This document shows positions 36,049 through 43,947 of a stretch of DNA of 64,000 nt, piece by piece. The stretch covers positions 1 to 64,000 of the forward strand of contig NZ_QNRK01000043.1 of assembly GCF_003315135.1 (NCBI RefSeq), in the 5' to 3' direction. This DNA comes from Roseiarcus fermentans. GTDB lineage: Bacteria; Pseudomonadota; Alphaproteobacteria; Rhizobiales; Beijerinckiaceae. Under the pieces are notes generated by a model. The model was given only the letters and a program-made list of their open reading frames with translations, was not told the DNA's origin and did no database searches. Position numbers and translations under genes: made by a program. Positions within the stretch are counted from its first letter, which is position 1, and every line of letters begins with the position of its first letter.

Positions 36049-37476
36049 ATGGCCAGGCTGCGCTCTTCTTACGTGTGCCAGAACTGCGGCGCGATCACGC
36101 AACGATGGCAAGGAAAATGCGAATCGTGCGGCGAGTGGAACACGATCATCGAGGAAGCGGCGGCGCTCGGCGTCGCAGCCGCCCCGGCGCGGCGCGGCGC
36201 GGCCGGACGCGCCTTCCCGCTCGAGGACCTGTCCGGCGACTCGAAGCCGGAGCCGCGCGTCGTCACCGGGATCGGCGAGCTCGACCGGGTGGCCGGCGGC
36301 GGTTTCGTTCCGGGCTCGGCGACCCTGATCGGCGGCGAGCCCGGGATTGGCAAGTCGACCCTTCTGATCCAGGCCTGCGCCGCGGTCGCGCGGGCCGGCG
36401 AGCGGGTGGTCTACGTCTCGGGCGAGGAATCGACCGCGCAGGTGCGCCTCCGCGCGAGCCGCCTCGGACTCGCGGACGCGCCGGTCCAGCTCGCCGCCCA
36501 GACGCTCGTCGAGGACATCGTCGCCACCCTCGCTTCGGGCGACCCTCCGAAATTCGTGGTGATCGATTCCATCCAGACCATGTGGAGCGATGCGATCGAA
36601 TCCTCCCCCGGCACCGTGAGCCAGGTGCGTGGTTCGGCCCAGTCCCTGATCCGGTTCGCAAAGGCGAGCGGCGCGGCGCTCCTGCTCGTTGGACACGTGA
36701 CGAAGGACGGTCAGATCGCCGGCCCGAGGGTGGTCGAGCACATGGTGGACGCCGTCTTCTCCTTCGAGGGGGACGGGGCGCACGCCTTCCGGCTGCTCCG
36801 GGCGGCCAAGAACCGGTTCGGCGCGACCGACGAGGTCGGCGTGTTCGAGATGACCGGCGCCGGACTCGCCGAGGTGGCGAACCCCTCGGCGTTGTTCCTG
36901 GCCGGTCGGGACGGCGCCGCGGCGCCGGGCGCCTCGGTGTTCGCCGGCGTCGAAGGGGCGCGACCCCTGCTGGTCGAAATCCAGGCGCTCGTCGCTCCGA
37001 CCTCGCTCGGGACGCCCCGCCGCGCGGTCGTCGGCTGGGAGCCGAACCGGCTCGCCATGGTGCTCGCCGTGCTCGAATCGCACGCAGGCCTCAAGCTCGG
37101 CCAGTACGACGTCTACCTCAACGTCGCCGGCGGCTTGAGGGTGGCGGAGCCCGCGGCCGACCTCGCCGCGGCGGCCGCGCTCGTCTCCTCGTTGACCGGC
37201 GCGACCCTGCCCCATGACGCGGTCTATTTCGGCGAGATCGCTCTGTCCGGCTCGGTCCGCCCGGTCGCTCACGCCGGCCTGCGCCTCAAGGAGGCGGCGA
37301 AGCTTGGCTTCGCCAAGGCTTTTGCGCCGCCCGCGGCGCGCGTCGAGAGCGACGCGGTCCAGGCCGGGACCACTCCGATCGGCTCGGTCGCGTCCCTGGT
37401 CGCCCTGATCGCCGCCGCGGCCGTCGAAACCGGGCCGGCGCCGCGACCGCGCCGGAACTCGCCCGCCGACGGGTGA
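36049..37476 (+). CDS. radA: DNA repair protein RadA (Sms)
   Basis: RadA is a hexameric helicase that extends recombination intermediates. The 475-residue chain has a C4 zinc finger (CQNCG and CESCG, Cys 10 to 27), a RecA-like ATPase with Walker A GGEPGIGKST (about residue 95), the RadA-specific KNRFG motif (about 254) and a Lon-like C-terminal domain (about 290-455, with HDAVYFGEIALSGSVRPVAH). The length is normal. The ATG at 36049 is preceded by only a weak site. It heads a plus-strand run that continues into cvpA and purF, and is divergent from the FixK-type regulator. Confidence 0.95.
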   Translation: MARLRSSYVCQNCGAITQRWQGKCESCGEWNTIIEEAAALGVAAAPARRGAAGRAFPLEDLSGDSKPEPRVVTGIGELDRVAGGGFVPGSATLIGGEPGIGKSTLLIQACAAVARAGERVVYVSGEESTAQVRLRASRLGLADAPVQLAAQTLVEDIVATLASGDPPKFVVIDSIQTMWSDAIESSPGTVSQVRGSAQSLIRFAKASGAALLLVGHVTKDGQIAGPRVVEHMVDAVFSFEGDGAHAFRLLRAAKNRFGATDEVGVFEMTGAGLAEVANPSALFLAGRDGAAAPGASVFAGVEGARPLLVEIQALVAPTSLGTPRRAVVGWEPNRLAMVLAVLESHAGLKLGQYDVYLNVAGGLRVAEPAADLAAAAALVSSLTGATLPHDAVYFGEIALSGSVRPVAHAGLRLKEAAKLGFAKAFAPPAARVESDAVQAGTTPIGSVASLVALIAAAAVETGPAPRPRRNSPADG

Positions 37477-37570
37477 CGAACCGGGACGCCTTGGCTATAA
37501 GGCGGTCCGCAGGATGCTCCGGACGCCGGACGCCGCCCGTGCCTTCGAGCGTTTCGACAAGGTTGTTTGG

Positions 37571-38275
37571 ATGCCGTCCTATCTCGATCTCGCCGTTATC
37601 GCGATTGTCTTCGTGTCCGCGCTCCTGTCCATGATGCGTGGATTCTCCCGAGAGGTCCTGGCGATCGCTTCGTGGGCGGCGGCCGCGGCCGCCGCCTATT
37701 CCTTCTATCCGGTTGTGACCCCCTATCTCACGCCCTATATCCATAAGGATGTGATCGCTCAGGCGGCGGCGGCGGCGATCGTGTTCTTCGCCACGCTGAT
37801 CGTGGTCTCGCTGTTCACGGTGAGACTGTCGGACGCGATCCTGGACAGCAAGATCGGCGCCCTGGACCGGACGCTCGGTTTCGTGTTCGGCGCGGCGCGC
37901 GGCTTCCTCCTCGCCGTGGTCGCCTTCGCGATCTTCAACTGGCTGGTCTCGGAAAAGCAGCAACCAGAATGGGTGAAAAACGCCAAGACGCGGCCGATCC
38001 TGACCGAAACGGCGGACAAGATCGTGGCCCTGCTGCCGGAAGACGCGGCGACGACGGTCGACGCGTGGATCAAGTCGCGCGGCGCCGTCACCCCGGCCGA
38101 ACCGGTCGAGGAGACGAGCGCTCCGACGGGGAGCGAACCGACAGCGCCGCCTCCGCTGGTCCAGAAGAAAGCGGAGTCCTCGCCGGCGTCGTCAGCCCCG
38201 TCCAGCTCGACGCTCGACAAGCAGAAGCTCGACGCGATCATCAACGGGCGTCCGCTGCCCGCGCCGAAGCCGTGA
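37571..38275 (+). CDS. cvpA: CvpA family membrane protein
   Basis: The ATG at 37571 (MPSYLDLAVIAIVFVSALLS) gives 234 residues; the 19 residues encoded upstream from 37514 are not conserved-looking. Four transmembrane helices lie in residues 1-135, with the CvpA signatures MRGFSREVLAIASW and DRTLGFVFGAARGF. The C-terminal 100 residues are hydrophilic and Pro/Ser-rich. CvpA is linked to colicin V secretion and envelope homeostasis. The stop (TGA) overlaps the GTG start of purF, an arrangement also seen in E. coli, where cvpA precedes purF. Confidence 0.9.
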   Translation: MPSYLDLAVIAIVFVSALLSMMRGFSREVLAIASWAAAAAAAYSFYPVVTPYLTPYIHKDVIAQAAAAAIVFFATLIVVSLFTVRLSDAILDSKIGALDRTLGFVFGAARGFLLAVVAFAIFNWLVSEKQQPEWVKNAKTRPILTETADKIVALLPEDAATTVDAWIKSRGAVTPAEPVEETSAPTGSEPTAPPPLVQKKAESSPASSAPSSSTLDKQKLDAIINGRPLPAPKP

Positions 38276-39744
38276 CCGCCGCCCCGCCGCTTTCCGGGGA
38301 CGTCGATCTCGACGCCGACCGCTTGCGCGAGGAATGCGGCGTTTTCGGCATTTTCGGGCATCCGCACGCCGCGGCGATCGTGGCGCTCGGCCTTCACGCC
38401 CTCCAGCATCGGGGACAGGAGGCCGCCGGCATCGTCGCCTACGACGGACAGCGCTTTCATTCCGAGCGCCGGCAGGGGCTGGTCGGGGATCACTTCTCCA
38501 GCGCCTCCGTGATCGACCGCCTGCCCGGTTCCGCCGCCGTCGGCCATGTGCGCTATTCCACCACCGGCGAAACGGCGCTGCGCAACGTGCAGCCGCTGTT
38601 CGCCGAGCTCGAGGCCGGCGGCCTGGCGGTGGCGCACAACGGCAACCTGACCAACGGCCTGACGCTCAGGCGCGAACTCATTCGCGGCGGCGCCATCTGC
38701 CAGTCGACGACCGATACCGAGGTCGTGCTCCTGCTCGCGGCGCGCTCGCGCAGGTCGAAGATCGTCGACCGTTTCGTCGAGGCGCTGGCCGAGATCGAGG
38801 GCGCCTATGCGCTCGTCGCCCTGACCAACAAGAAGCTGATCGGCGCGCGCGACCCGCTGGGCATCCGTCCGCTGGTGCTCGGCGAGCTCGACGGCTGCCC
38901 GATTCTCGCGTCCGAGACCTGCGCGCTCGACATCATCGGCGCGAAGTTCATTCGCGACGTCGAGAACGGCGAGGTCGTGGTGATCGACGCCGACGGGGTG
39001 AAGAGTTTCTTTCCGCTGCCCCGCCAGCCGGCGCGGCCGTGCATCTTCGAGTACATCTACTTCGCCCGGCCGGATTCGATCGTTCACGGACGCTCGGTGT
39101 ACGATTCTCGCAAGGCCATGGGCGCCGAACTGGCGCGCGAGGCGCCGGCGGAGGCCGACGTCGTGGTGCCCGTGCCGGATTCGGGCGTTCCGGCCGCGAT
39201 CGGCTACGCACGCGAGTGCGGACTGCCGTTCGAGCTCGGCATCATTCGCAACCATTACGTCGGACGGACCTTCATCCAGCCGACCCAGTCGATCCGCGAG
39301 CTCGGCGTGCGCATGAAGCACAGCCCCAACCGCGCGGTGGTCGCCGGCAAGCGCGTGGTGCTGCTCGACGATTCGATCGTGCGCGGCACCACCAGCGTCA
39401 AGATCGTCCAGATGATGCGGGAGGCGGGCGCGCGCGAGGTCCACTTCCGCATCTCCTCGCCGCCGATCGCCTATCCCGACTTCTACGGCATCGACACGCC
39501 GGAACGCGACAAATTGCTCGCCGCTCGCATGGACCTCGAGGCGATGCGGACGTTCATGGGCGCCGACAGCCTGGCGTTTCTGTCGATCTCGGGGATCTAT
39601 CGCGCGATGGGTTTTGCACAGCGCGACCCGCGCCAGCCCCAGTTCACCGATCACTGCTTCACCGGCGACTACCCGACGAGGCTCCTCGATCACGACGGCG
39701 AGCGCTCCGCTCAACGCCTGCCGCTGCTGGCCGAGGCGGGGTGA
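38272..39744 (+). CDS. purF: amidophosphoribosyltransferase
   Basis: PurF makes phosphoribosylamine from PRPP and glutamine, the first committed step of purine synthesis. The GTG at 38272 overlaps the cvpA stop (GTGA). The 490-residue chain has the Ntn glutaminase domain, whose nucleophile Cys would be exposed by removal of a 21-residue propeptide (REECGVFGIFGH, Cys 22). The phosphoribosyltransferase domain has the PRPP loop VVLLDDSIVRGTTS (about residues 360-373). The propeptide is of the Bacillus-like type that begins before Cys. The length and order are normal. Confidence 0.95.
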   Translation: MTAAPPLSGDVDLDADRLREECGVFGIFGHPHAAAIVALGLHALQHRGQEAAGIVAYDGQRFHSERRQGLVGDHFSSASVIDRLPGSAAVGHVRYSTTGETALRNVQPLFAELEAGGLAVAHNGNLTNGLTLRRELIRGGAICQSTTDTEVVLLLAARSRRSKIVDRFVEALAEIEGAYALVALTNKKLIGARDPLGIRPLVLGELDGCPILASETCALDIIGAKFIRDVENGEVVVIDADGVKSFFPLPRQPARPCIFEYIYFARPDSIVHGRSVYDSRKAMGAELAREAPAEADVVVPVPDSGVPAAIGYARECGLPFELGIIRNHYVGRTFIQPTQSIRELGVRMKHSPNRAVVAGKRVVLLDDSIVRGTTSVKIVQMMREAGAREVHFRISSPPIAYPDFYGIDTPERDKLLAARMDLEAMRTFMGADSLAFLSISGIYRAMGFAQRDPRQPQFTDHCFTGDYPTRLLDHDGERSAQRLPLLAEAG

Positions 39745-39891
39745 GCGGGTCCCGCGATTTCGGGACGCGAGTCGCACGCTTCCGAGCAAGAGGCGCCGGC
39801 CGAGAGGGCGACCCCGTTCGGGCTCGGATCCCCACGAAGAGCTGCGCCTACGATCGAGTCCCGGTCGGTCGGTCCCCGAGGGCTGAGTCCG

Positions 39892-40071
39892 ATGGCGGCC
39901 GCAGCCGATATCGCGACGCGGCAAGTCGCTCCGGCGCAAGGCAAGCCGCATCTCGATCACCCGATGGCCGAGCTGGTCGCTGCCGCGACCATCGGCGCCA
40001 CGGACGGCTTCGCCCCGCCGGCGTCGACGACCCACGTGCTGGACTGGGGCGTCGCCGGAATGATGGTCGCG
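39892..40071 (+). pseudogene. internally deleted copy of the pit phosphate transporter gene
   Basis: The first 25 codons (MAAAADIATRQVAPAQGKPH and LDHPM) align with residues 1-25 of the intact transporter at 41592. The next 35 codons (AELVAAATIGATDGFAPPAS and onward to MMVA) align with residues 466-500 of it. Residues 26-465 are missing, so all but one of the membrane helices are lost. The 20 bases before the ATG also resemble the 5' flank of pit (CCCGAGGGCTGAGTCCG against CCCGTGGAGCCGAGCCCG). After 40071 the similarity ends. This is a dead duplicate produced by duplication and an internal deletion. It lies just before the foreign-looking methyltransferase DNA. Confidence 0.85.
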
Positions 40072-40139
40072 CGGCTCGAGCATGCGCGGCCAAGGCCGCG
40101 CCGGGGGCCTCGCGACAACGCCATCGCGATTGAAACCTC

Positions 40140-41333
40140 TCATAGAGGCATGTCGATATCCGGGCTCGCAACCGGAATCGCCAGGCCGAGGTTTCGCCTG
40201 TCCGGAGCGCGACCGAGCGACTCGGGCGATACCGGCGCAGGCATGATGAGTTCAACCGAGACCGCGCCGCTCGGATCGGTGACATCCAGTTCGGCGACCA
40301 GACGCCCGTCGACGATCGATGTCGGCAGCTCTGCGCGCTCCACAGCCAGTCTGCATTGTCGCGCGTAGCCGGGCATGATTTCCATGAGAAAAGGAACCTC
40401 TATCCGATTCCGTCCCTGTGTCAGCTTGCGGTCCCAGGCCACCCGATCGCCCGCCGTCCAGCGAAACTGGACGTCGCCTTTTTCGACGCCGTGCCACTTC
40501 GCTGGGTCTGCTCCCCGGCCAGAGGCCTCGAGCACGTTCACCGCATAACGCGGCCCAAGCCGGTCCATGACCTCCGCCAGGTTTGGAAGCAGTGAGGGAC
40601 GCGCAAAGCCGAACAGGCCCACACTTTCCGACCTCGCTCGAACGTCAAGCCCAAGCTTCTTCCCGATCATGGCAAAAGTCTTGATGCTGTAGGTCGAGAC
40701 GTGCCCGTTTCTCGGCGCAGTATACCACCAGTTACATTTCAGCTCGCCGATATTCGCCGGCTGGAGTGTCTGTCCGACGATCAGCGCCCCCGTGTCCTTC
40801 GTGAAACTGGCCATTTCAAAGAAGGTCTCGACCGGGCGTGGCGTATGCTCGACGACCTCGATCGCCGTGACGAGGTCGAACAAACCCGCGGGTCGAACGG
40901 GATGTGAGAACGGATCGTAGGCGACGACGTTTGTGAAACCCAGGTCCGCCATTCGGCGGGCGAATACGCCCGCGCCCGAGCCAAAGTCGAGTATGCGCAA
41001 CGATTCGGAACCTTTTAGCAGCGACGCCATCGTCGCGGCCATTTTCTTAGGTCTTATCACTAAGTATTCACCGTCAACCTTCACATAGTCGTCATTGTAG
41101 ATGAATGTTGAGTTGTCTTCATGTGACCAGTCATCGGTGAAGTCGGTGAAAAGGAAATCGCATTGAATACACCTAAAATAGGAAACATCGATGCCGGAGC
41201 GACCATAAAGATAATGATTCTTAGAACAAAACTTGTTGAAGTCTACGATATCAAAAAGAGGGGCATAACCGCCGCAGACCTTGCACTTCCGGACCTCGAG
41301 GGACTGGCGCGTCAGCGGCTGCAGTGCGATCAG
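40140..41333 (-). CDS. class I SAM-dependent methyltransferase with N-terminal Cys motifs (polysaccharide type), start codon unclear
   Basis: From the GTG at 41084 the product is 314 residues with the SAM fold: RILDFGSGAGVFARRMADLG, then DLVTAIEVVEHTPRPVETFF. Coding clearly continues upstream in frame, with paired Cys motifs (KCKVCGGY, FNKFCSKNHYLYG, FRCIQCDFLFTDF) and YNDDYV before VDGEYLVIRP. These motifs belong to sugar- or polysaccharide-cluster methyltransferases of about 400 residues. No ATG, GTG or TTG lies between the in-frame TGA at 41346-41348 and 41084. A CTG at 41333 (AAGGA four bases before) would give 397 residues. The upstream DNA is AT-richer than the genome, and the gene may be a foreign fragment or decayed. 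Confidence 0.7.
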   Translation of the reverse strand: MIALQPLTRQSLEVRKCKVCGGYAPLFDIVDFNKFCSKNHYLYGRSGIDVSYFRCIQCDFLFTDFTDDWSHEDNSTFIYNDDYVKVDGEYLVIRPKKMAATMASLLKGSESLRILDFGSGAGVFARRMADLGFTNVVAYDPFSHPVRPAGLFDLVTAIEVVEHTPRPVETFFEMASFTKDTGALIVGQTLQPANIGELKCNWWYTAPRNGHVSTYSIKTFAMIGKKLGLDVRARSESVGLFGFARPSLLPNLAEVMDRLGPRYAVNVLEASGRGADPAKWHGVEKGDVQFRWTAGDRVAWDRKLTQGRNRIEVPFLMEIMPGYARQCRLAVERAELPTSIVDGRLVAELDVTDPSGAVSVELIMPAPVSPESLGRAPDRRNLGLAIPVASPDIDMPL

Positions 41334-41345
41334 CTTTTCCTTATG

Positions 41346-41459
41346 TCAAGGGTCCATGTCCAGGAACTCACTTATGTCTGGGCGCTTGTGGTCGAGCTTG
41401 CGCAGTGGTACGCTTTCGCATGTAGCATTTTCGGGGACGGGCACAAAGGTTCCACGAGG
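41346..41459 (-). pseudogene. C-terminal tail of a lost gene upstream of the methyltransferase
   Basis: On the minus strand the frame that ends at the TGA (41346-41348) reads PRGTFVPVPENATCESVPLR and ends KLDHKRPDISEFLDMDP. It looks like the real C-terminus of a protein, with natural codon and residue composition, and ends 12 bases before the putative CTG start of the methyltransferase, as operon genes do. Its 5' part is missing: by about 41480 the sequence has merged into the pit flank. The family could not be identified. Confidence 0.45.
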
Positions 41460-41591
41460 CCGCGATAGTTTCCTTCTGAAGGTCGGCGGTTTTCTGGCGC
41501 AAGGCCGGAATCTCTGTTTACGCGCCCATTCACAGTCCTGTCATCCGGCCCCGCGATAGAGGTTGTCCTCATTCCCGTGGAGCCGAGCCCG

Positions 41592-43211
41592 ATGACAGCC
41601 GCAACCGATATCGCGACGCCGCAAGCCGCTCCGGCGGCGGGCAAGCCTCATCTCGATCACCCGATGGACATCCGGCTCGCGCTCGGGATTCTCGCCGTGC
41701 TCGCCGGCGGCCTGTTCTACATGGCCTATTCGATTAGCCGGGATATCGCCGAGTCGGGCGGCGGACCGACGACGATCCTGCCGTTCGTTCTGCTCGGCGT
41801 GGCGCTGCTGATCGCGCTCGGCTTCGAGTTCGTCAACGGCTTCCACGACACCGCCAACGCCGTCGCGACCGTCATCTACACCCACGCCCTGCCGGCGCAG
41901 TTCGCCGTCGTCTGGTCGGGCTGCTGGAACCTCATCGGGGTGCTCGCGTCGAGCGGCGCCGTCGCCTTCGGCATCGTCTCGCTTCTGCCGGTCGAACTCA
42001 TCATGCAGGTGGGCTCGAGCGCCGGCTACGCGATGGTGTTCGCCTTGCTGATCGCCGCGATCATCTGGAACCTCGGCACATGGCTCTTCGGCATCCCGGC
42101 CTCGAGCTCGCACACGCTGATCGGCTCGATCGTCGGCGTCGGCGTCACCAACGCGCTGTTGCGCGGCCAGGACGGCACCGCGGGCGTCGATTGGGACCAG
42201 GTGACGAAGATCGGCGAAGCCCTGCTCTTCTCGCCGCTGTTCGGTTTCGCCCTTTCCGCGCTGCTGCTCCTCCTGATGAAGGCGATCGTCCGGGTTCCTG
42301 CTCTCTACAAGGCGCCCGAGGGCCGCAACCCCCCGCCGACCTGGATCCGCGGCCTGCTGATCCTGACCTGCACGCTGGTGTCGTTCTTCCACGGTTCGAA
42401 TGACGGCCAGAAGGGCATGGGCCTGATCATGCTGATCCTGATCGGCGTCGCGCCGACCGCCTACGCCTTGAACCATGCCCCGCCGGCAGGGCACGCCGAG
42501 TCGTTCATCGCCGCGGCGCAGGCCGCCTCCAAGGTGGTGGCGGCGCACGGCGCCGGTTACGACGTGATCGGCGACCCCCGCCCGGCGGTGACCGAGTATG
42601 TCCACGCTCACAAGATCTCCGAGGGCACCTATCCCTCGCTCGCGGTGCTGGTGAGGCAGATCAGCGATCAGGTGAAAGACTACGGCTCCGTCGCCAGGAC
42701 GCCGCTCGACAAGGTGCAAAACGTCCGCAACGATATGTATCTCGCCTCGGAAGCTCTGCGCGTGCTGTCCAAGGACAAGGAGAGCGAGCTGACGGCCGAC
42801 GACAAGAAAGAGATCGGCGAGTTCAAGAAGCAGCTCGACTTTTCGACCAAGTTCATTCCGATCTGGGTGAAGATCTGCGTCGCGATCGCGCTCGGCCTCG
42901 GGACGATGGTCGGCTGGAAGCGCATCGTCGTGACCGTCGGCGAGAAGATCGGCAAGACCCACCTAACCTACGGGCAGGGCGCCGCCGCCGAACTCGTCGC
43001 CGCCGCCACGATCGGCGCGGCCGACGGTTTCGGCCTGCCGGTGTCGACGACCCACGTGCTGTCGTCCGGCGTGGCCGGCACGATGGTCGCCAACGGCTCG
43101 GGAATGCAGTGGTCGACGGTCGGAAGCATTGCGCTCGCCTGGGTCTTGACCCTGCCGGCGGCGATGCTCCTGTCCGGAACCCTGTTCTTCATTTTCCGTC
43201 AGATCTTCTGA
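41592..43211 (+). CDS. pit: inorganic phosphate transporter, PiT family
   Basis: Low-affinity phosphate transporter coupled to protons. The ATG at 41592 (MTAATDIATPQAAPAAGKPH) gives 539 residues; a GTG at 41577 would add five. Two PiT signatures are present: GFEFVNGFHDTANAVATVIY (about residues 75-95) and SFFHGSNDGQKGMGLIMLIL (about 265-285). A third repeat near the C-terminus reads AAAELVAAATIGAADGFGLP followed by VSTTHV. A 150-residue hydrophilic loop sits between helices about 300-435. An internally deleted duplicate lies upstream (39892). A terminator follows. Confidence 0.95.
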   Translation: MTAATDIATPQAAPAAGKPHLDHPMDIRLALGILAVLAGGLFYMAYSISRDIAESGGGPTTILPFVLLGVALLIALGFEFVNGFHDTANAVATVIYTHALPAQFAVVWSGCWNLIGVLASSGAVAFGIVSLLPVELIMQVGSSAGYAMVFALLIAAIIWNLGTWLFGIPASSSHTLIGSIVGVGVTNALLRGQDGTAGVDWDQVTKIGEALLFSPLFGFALSALLLLLMKAIVRVPALYKAPEGRNPPPTWIRGLLILTCTLVSFFHGSNDGQKGMGLIMLILIGVAPTAYALNHAPPAGHAESFIAAAQAASKVVAAHGAGYDVIGDPRPAVTEYVHAHKISEGTYPSLAVLVRQISDQVKDYGSVARTPLDKVQNVRNDMYLASEALRVLSKDKESELTADDKKEIGEFKKQLDFSTKFIPIWVKICVAIALGLGTMVGWKRIVVTVGEKIGKTHLTYGQGAAAELVAAATIGAADGFGLPVSTTHVLSSGVAGTMVANGSGMQWSTVGSIALAWVLTLPAAMLLSGTLFFIFRQIF

Positions 43212-43240
43212 CGGACAATCGAAACAGATACCCGGCTGGA

Positions 43241-43268
43241 AAGACCGCGCCATCGGCGCGGTCTTTTC
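43241..43268 (+). terminator. Rho-independent terminator of pit
   Basis: AAGACCGCGCC pairs with GGCGCGGTCTT around an ATC loop, followed by a T run. It is 29 bases after the pit stop and also serves the convergent exonuclease gene on the other strand. Confidence 0.88.
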
Positions 43269-43275
43269 GTTCGGC

Positions 43276-43947
43276 TCAGCCGCCGCCGCCGTAGTGCGCG
43301 AGCGGTTTGTCGCGCCCCCGCGGGATGCGCACCGCGCGAGCCTTCAGGTCGGCGAGCTTCAGGTGCATCATCGCGGTCATCAGGGCGTCGGAATAGGCGT
43401 CGTGCTGATCGAGCACGGGCAGGTCGAGGTCGCTGAGAATGCTGACGAAGCGGAGGTCGACCTCGGTTCCGGGCGGGGCGTCGCCGTACTTGCGCTCGTA
43501 ATAGGCGCCCGACACCTCGATCTGCGCGTTCGGCAGGTCGATGCCGATCAGGCGCCGCACGTGCCGGTTCAGCATCGCGACATCGAACTCGAGATAGAAG
43601 CCGACGAGCGGCCTCGAGCCGATGAAGCGCAGGAGATCGGGCAGGACTTCCTCGATCGGACGGCCGTCGGCCACGTCCTGCTCACGCAGGCGGTGGATCT
43701 TGATCGCGTCCGGGTTGAGCCTGGCCTTCGGCTTGACCACCGCCTCGAAACGCTCGCTGGCGAGGATCCGGGCGCCGCGAATCCGGATCGCGGCGACGGT
43801 GACGATGTCGTCCTTGCGCGTGTTCAGGCCCGTCGTCTCGCAGTCGATCGAAACCGCCTCGCCCGGCGGCGGCGGCTCGAACAGGAAACGATAGTCGGGG
43901 TCGCGCAGGCGATGCAGCAGAAACCGGCGCTTGAGCCCCAGCAGCAT
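43276..43947 (-). CDS. DEDDh 3'-5' exonuclease (DnaQ-like)
   Basis: The 223-residue protein (MLLGLKRRFLLHRLRDPDYR) has the three exonuclease motifs: SIDCETTGLNTRKDDI (Asp and Glu, about residues 35-50), GFYLEFDVAMLNRH (about 115-128) and HDAYSDALMTAMMHLKL (His and Asp, about 187-203). It is of the DnaQ/polymerase III epsilon fold but short and without a polymerase-binding tail. The stop is 7 bases after the pit terminator. The start overlaps the stop of the DUF294 gene as ATGA, so the two are translated together. Confidence 0.88.
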   Translation of the reverse strand: MLLGLKRRFLLHRLRDPDYRFLFEPPPPGEAVSIDCETTGLNTRKDDIVTVAAIRIRGARILASERFEAVVKPKARLNPDAIKIHRLREQDVADGRPIEEVLPDLLRFIGSRPLVGFYLEFDVAMLNRHVRRLIGIDLPNAQIEVSGAYYERKYGDAPPGTEVDLRFVSILSDLDLPVLDQHDAYSDALMTAMMHLKLADLKARAVRIPRGRDKPLAHYGGGG

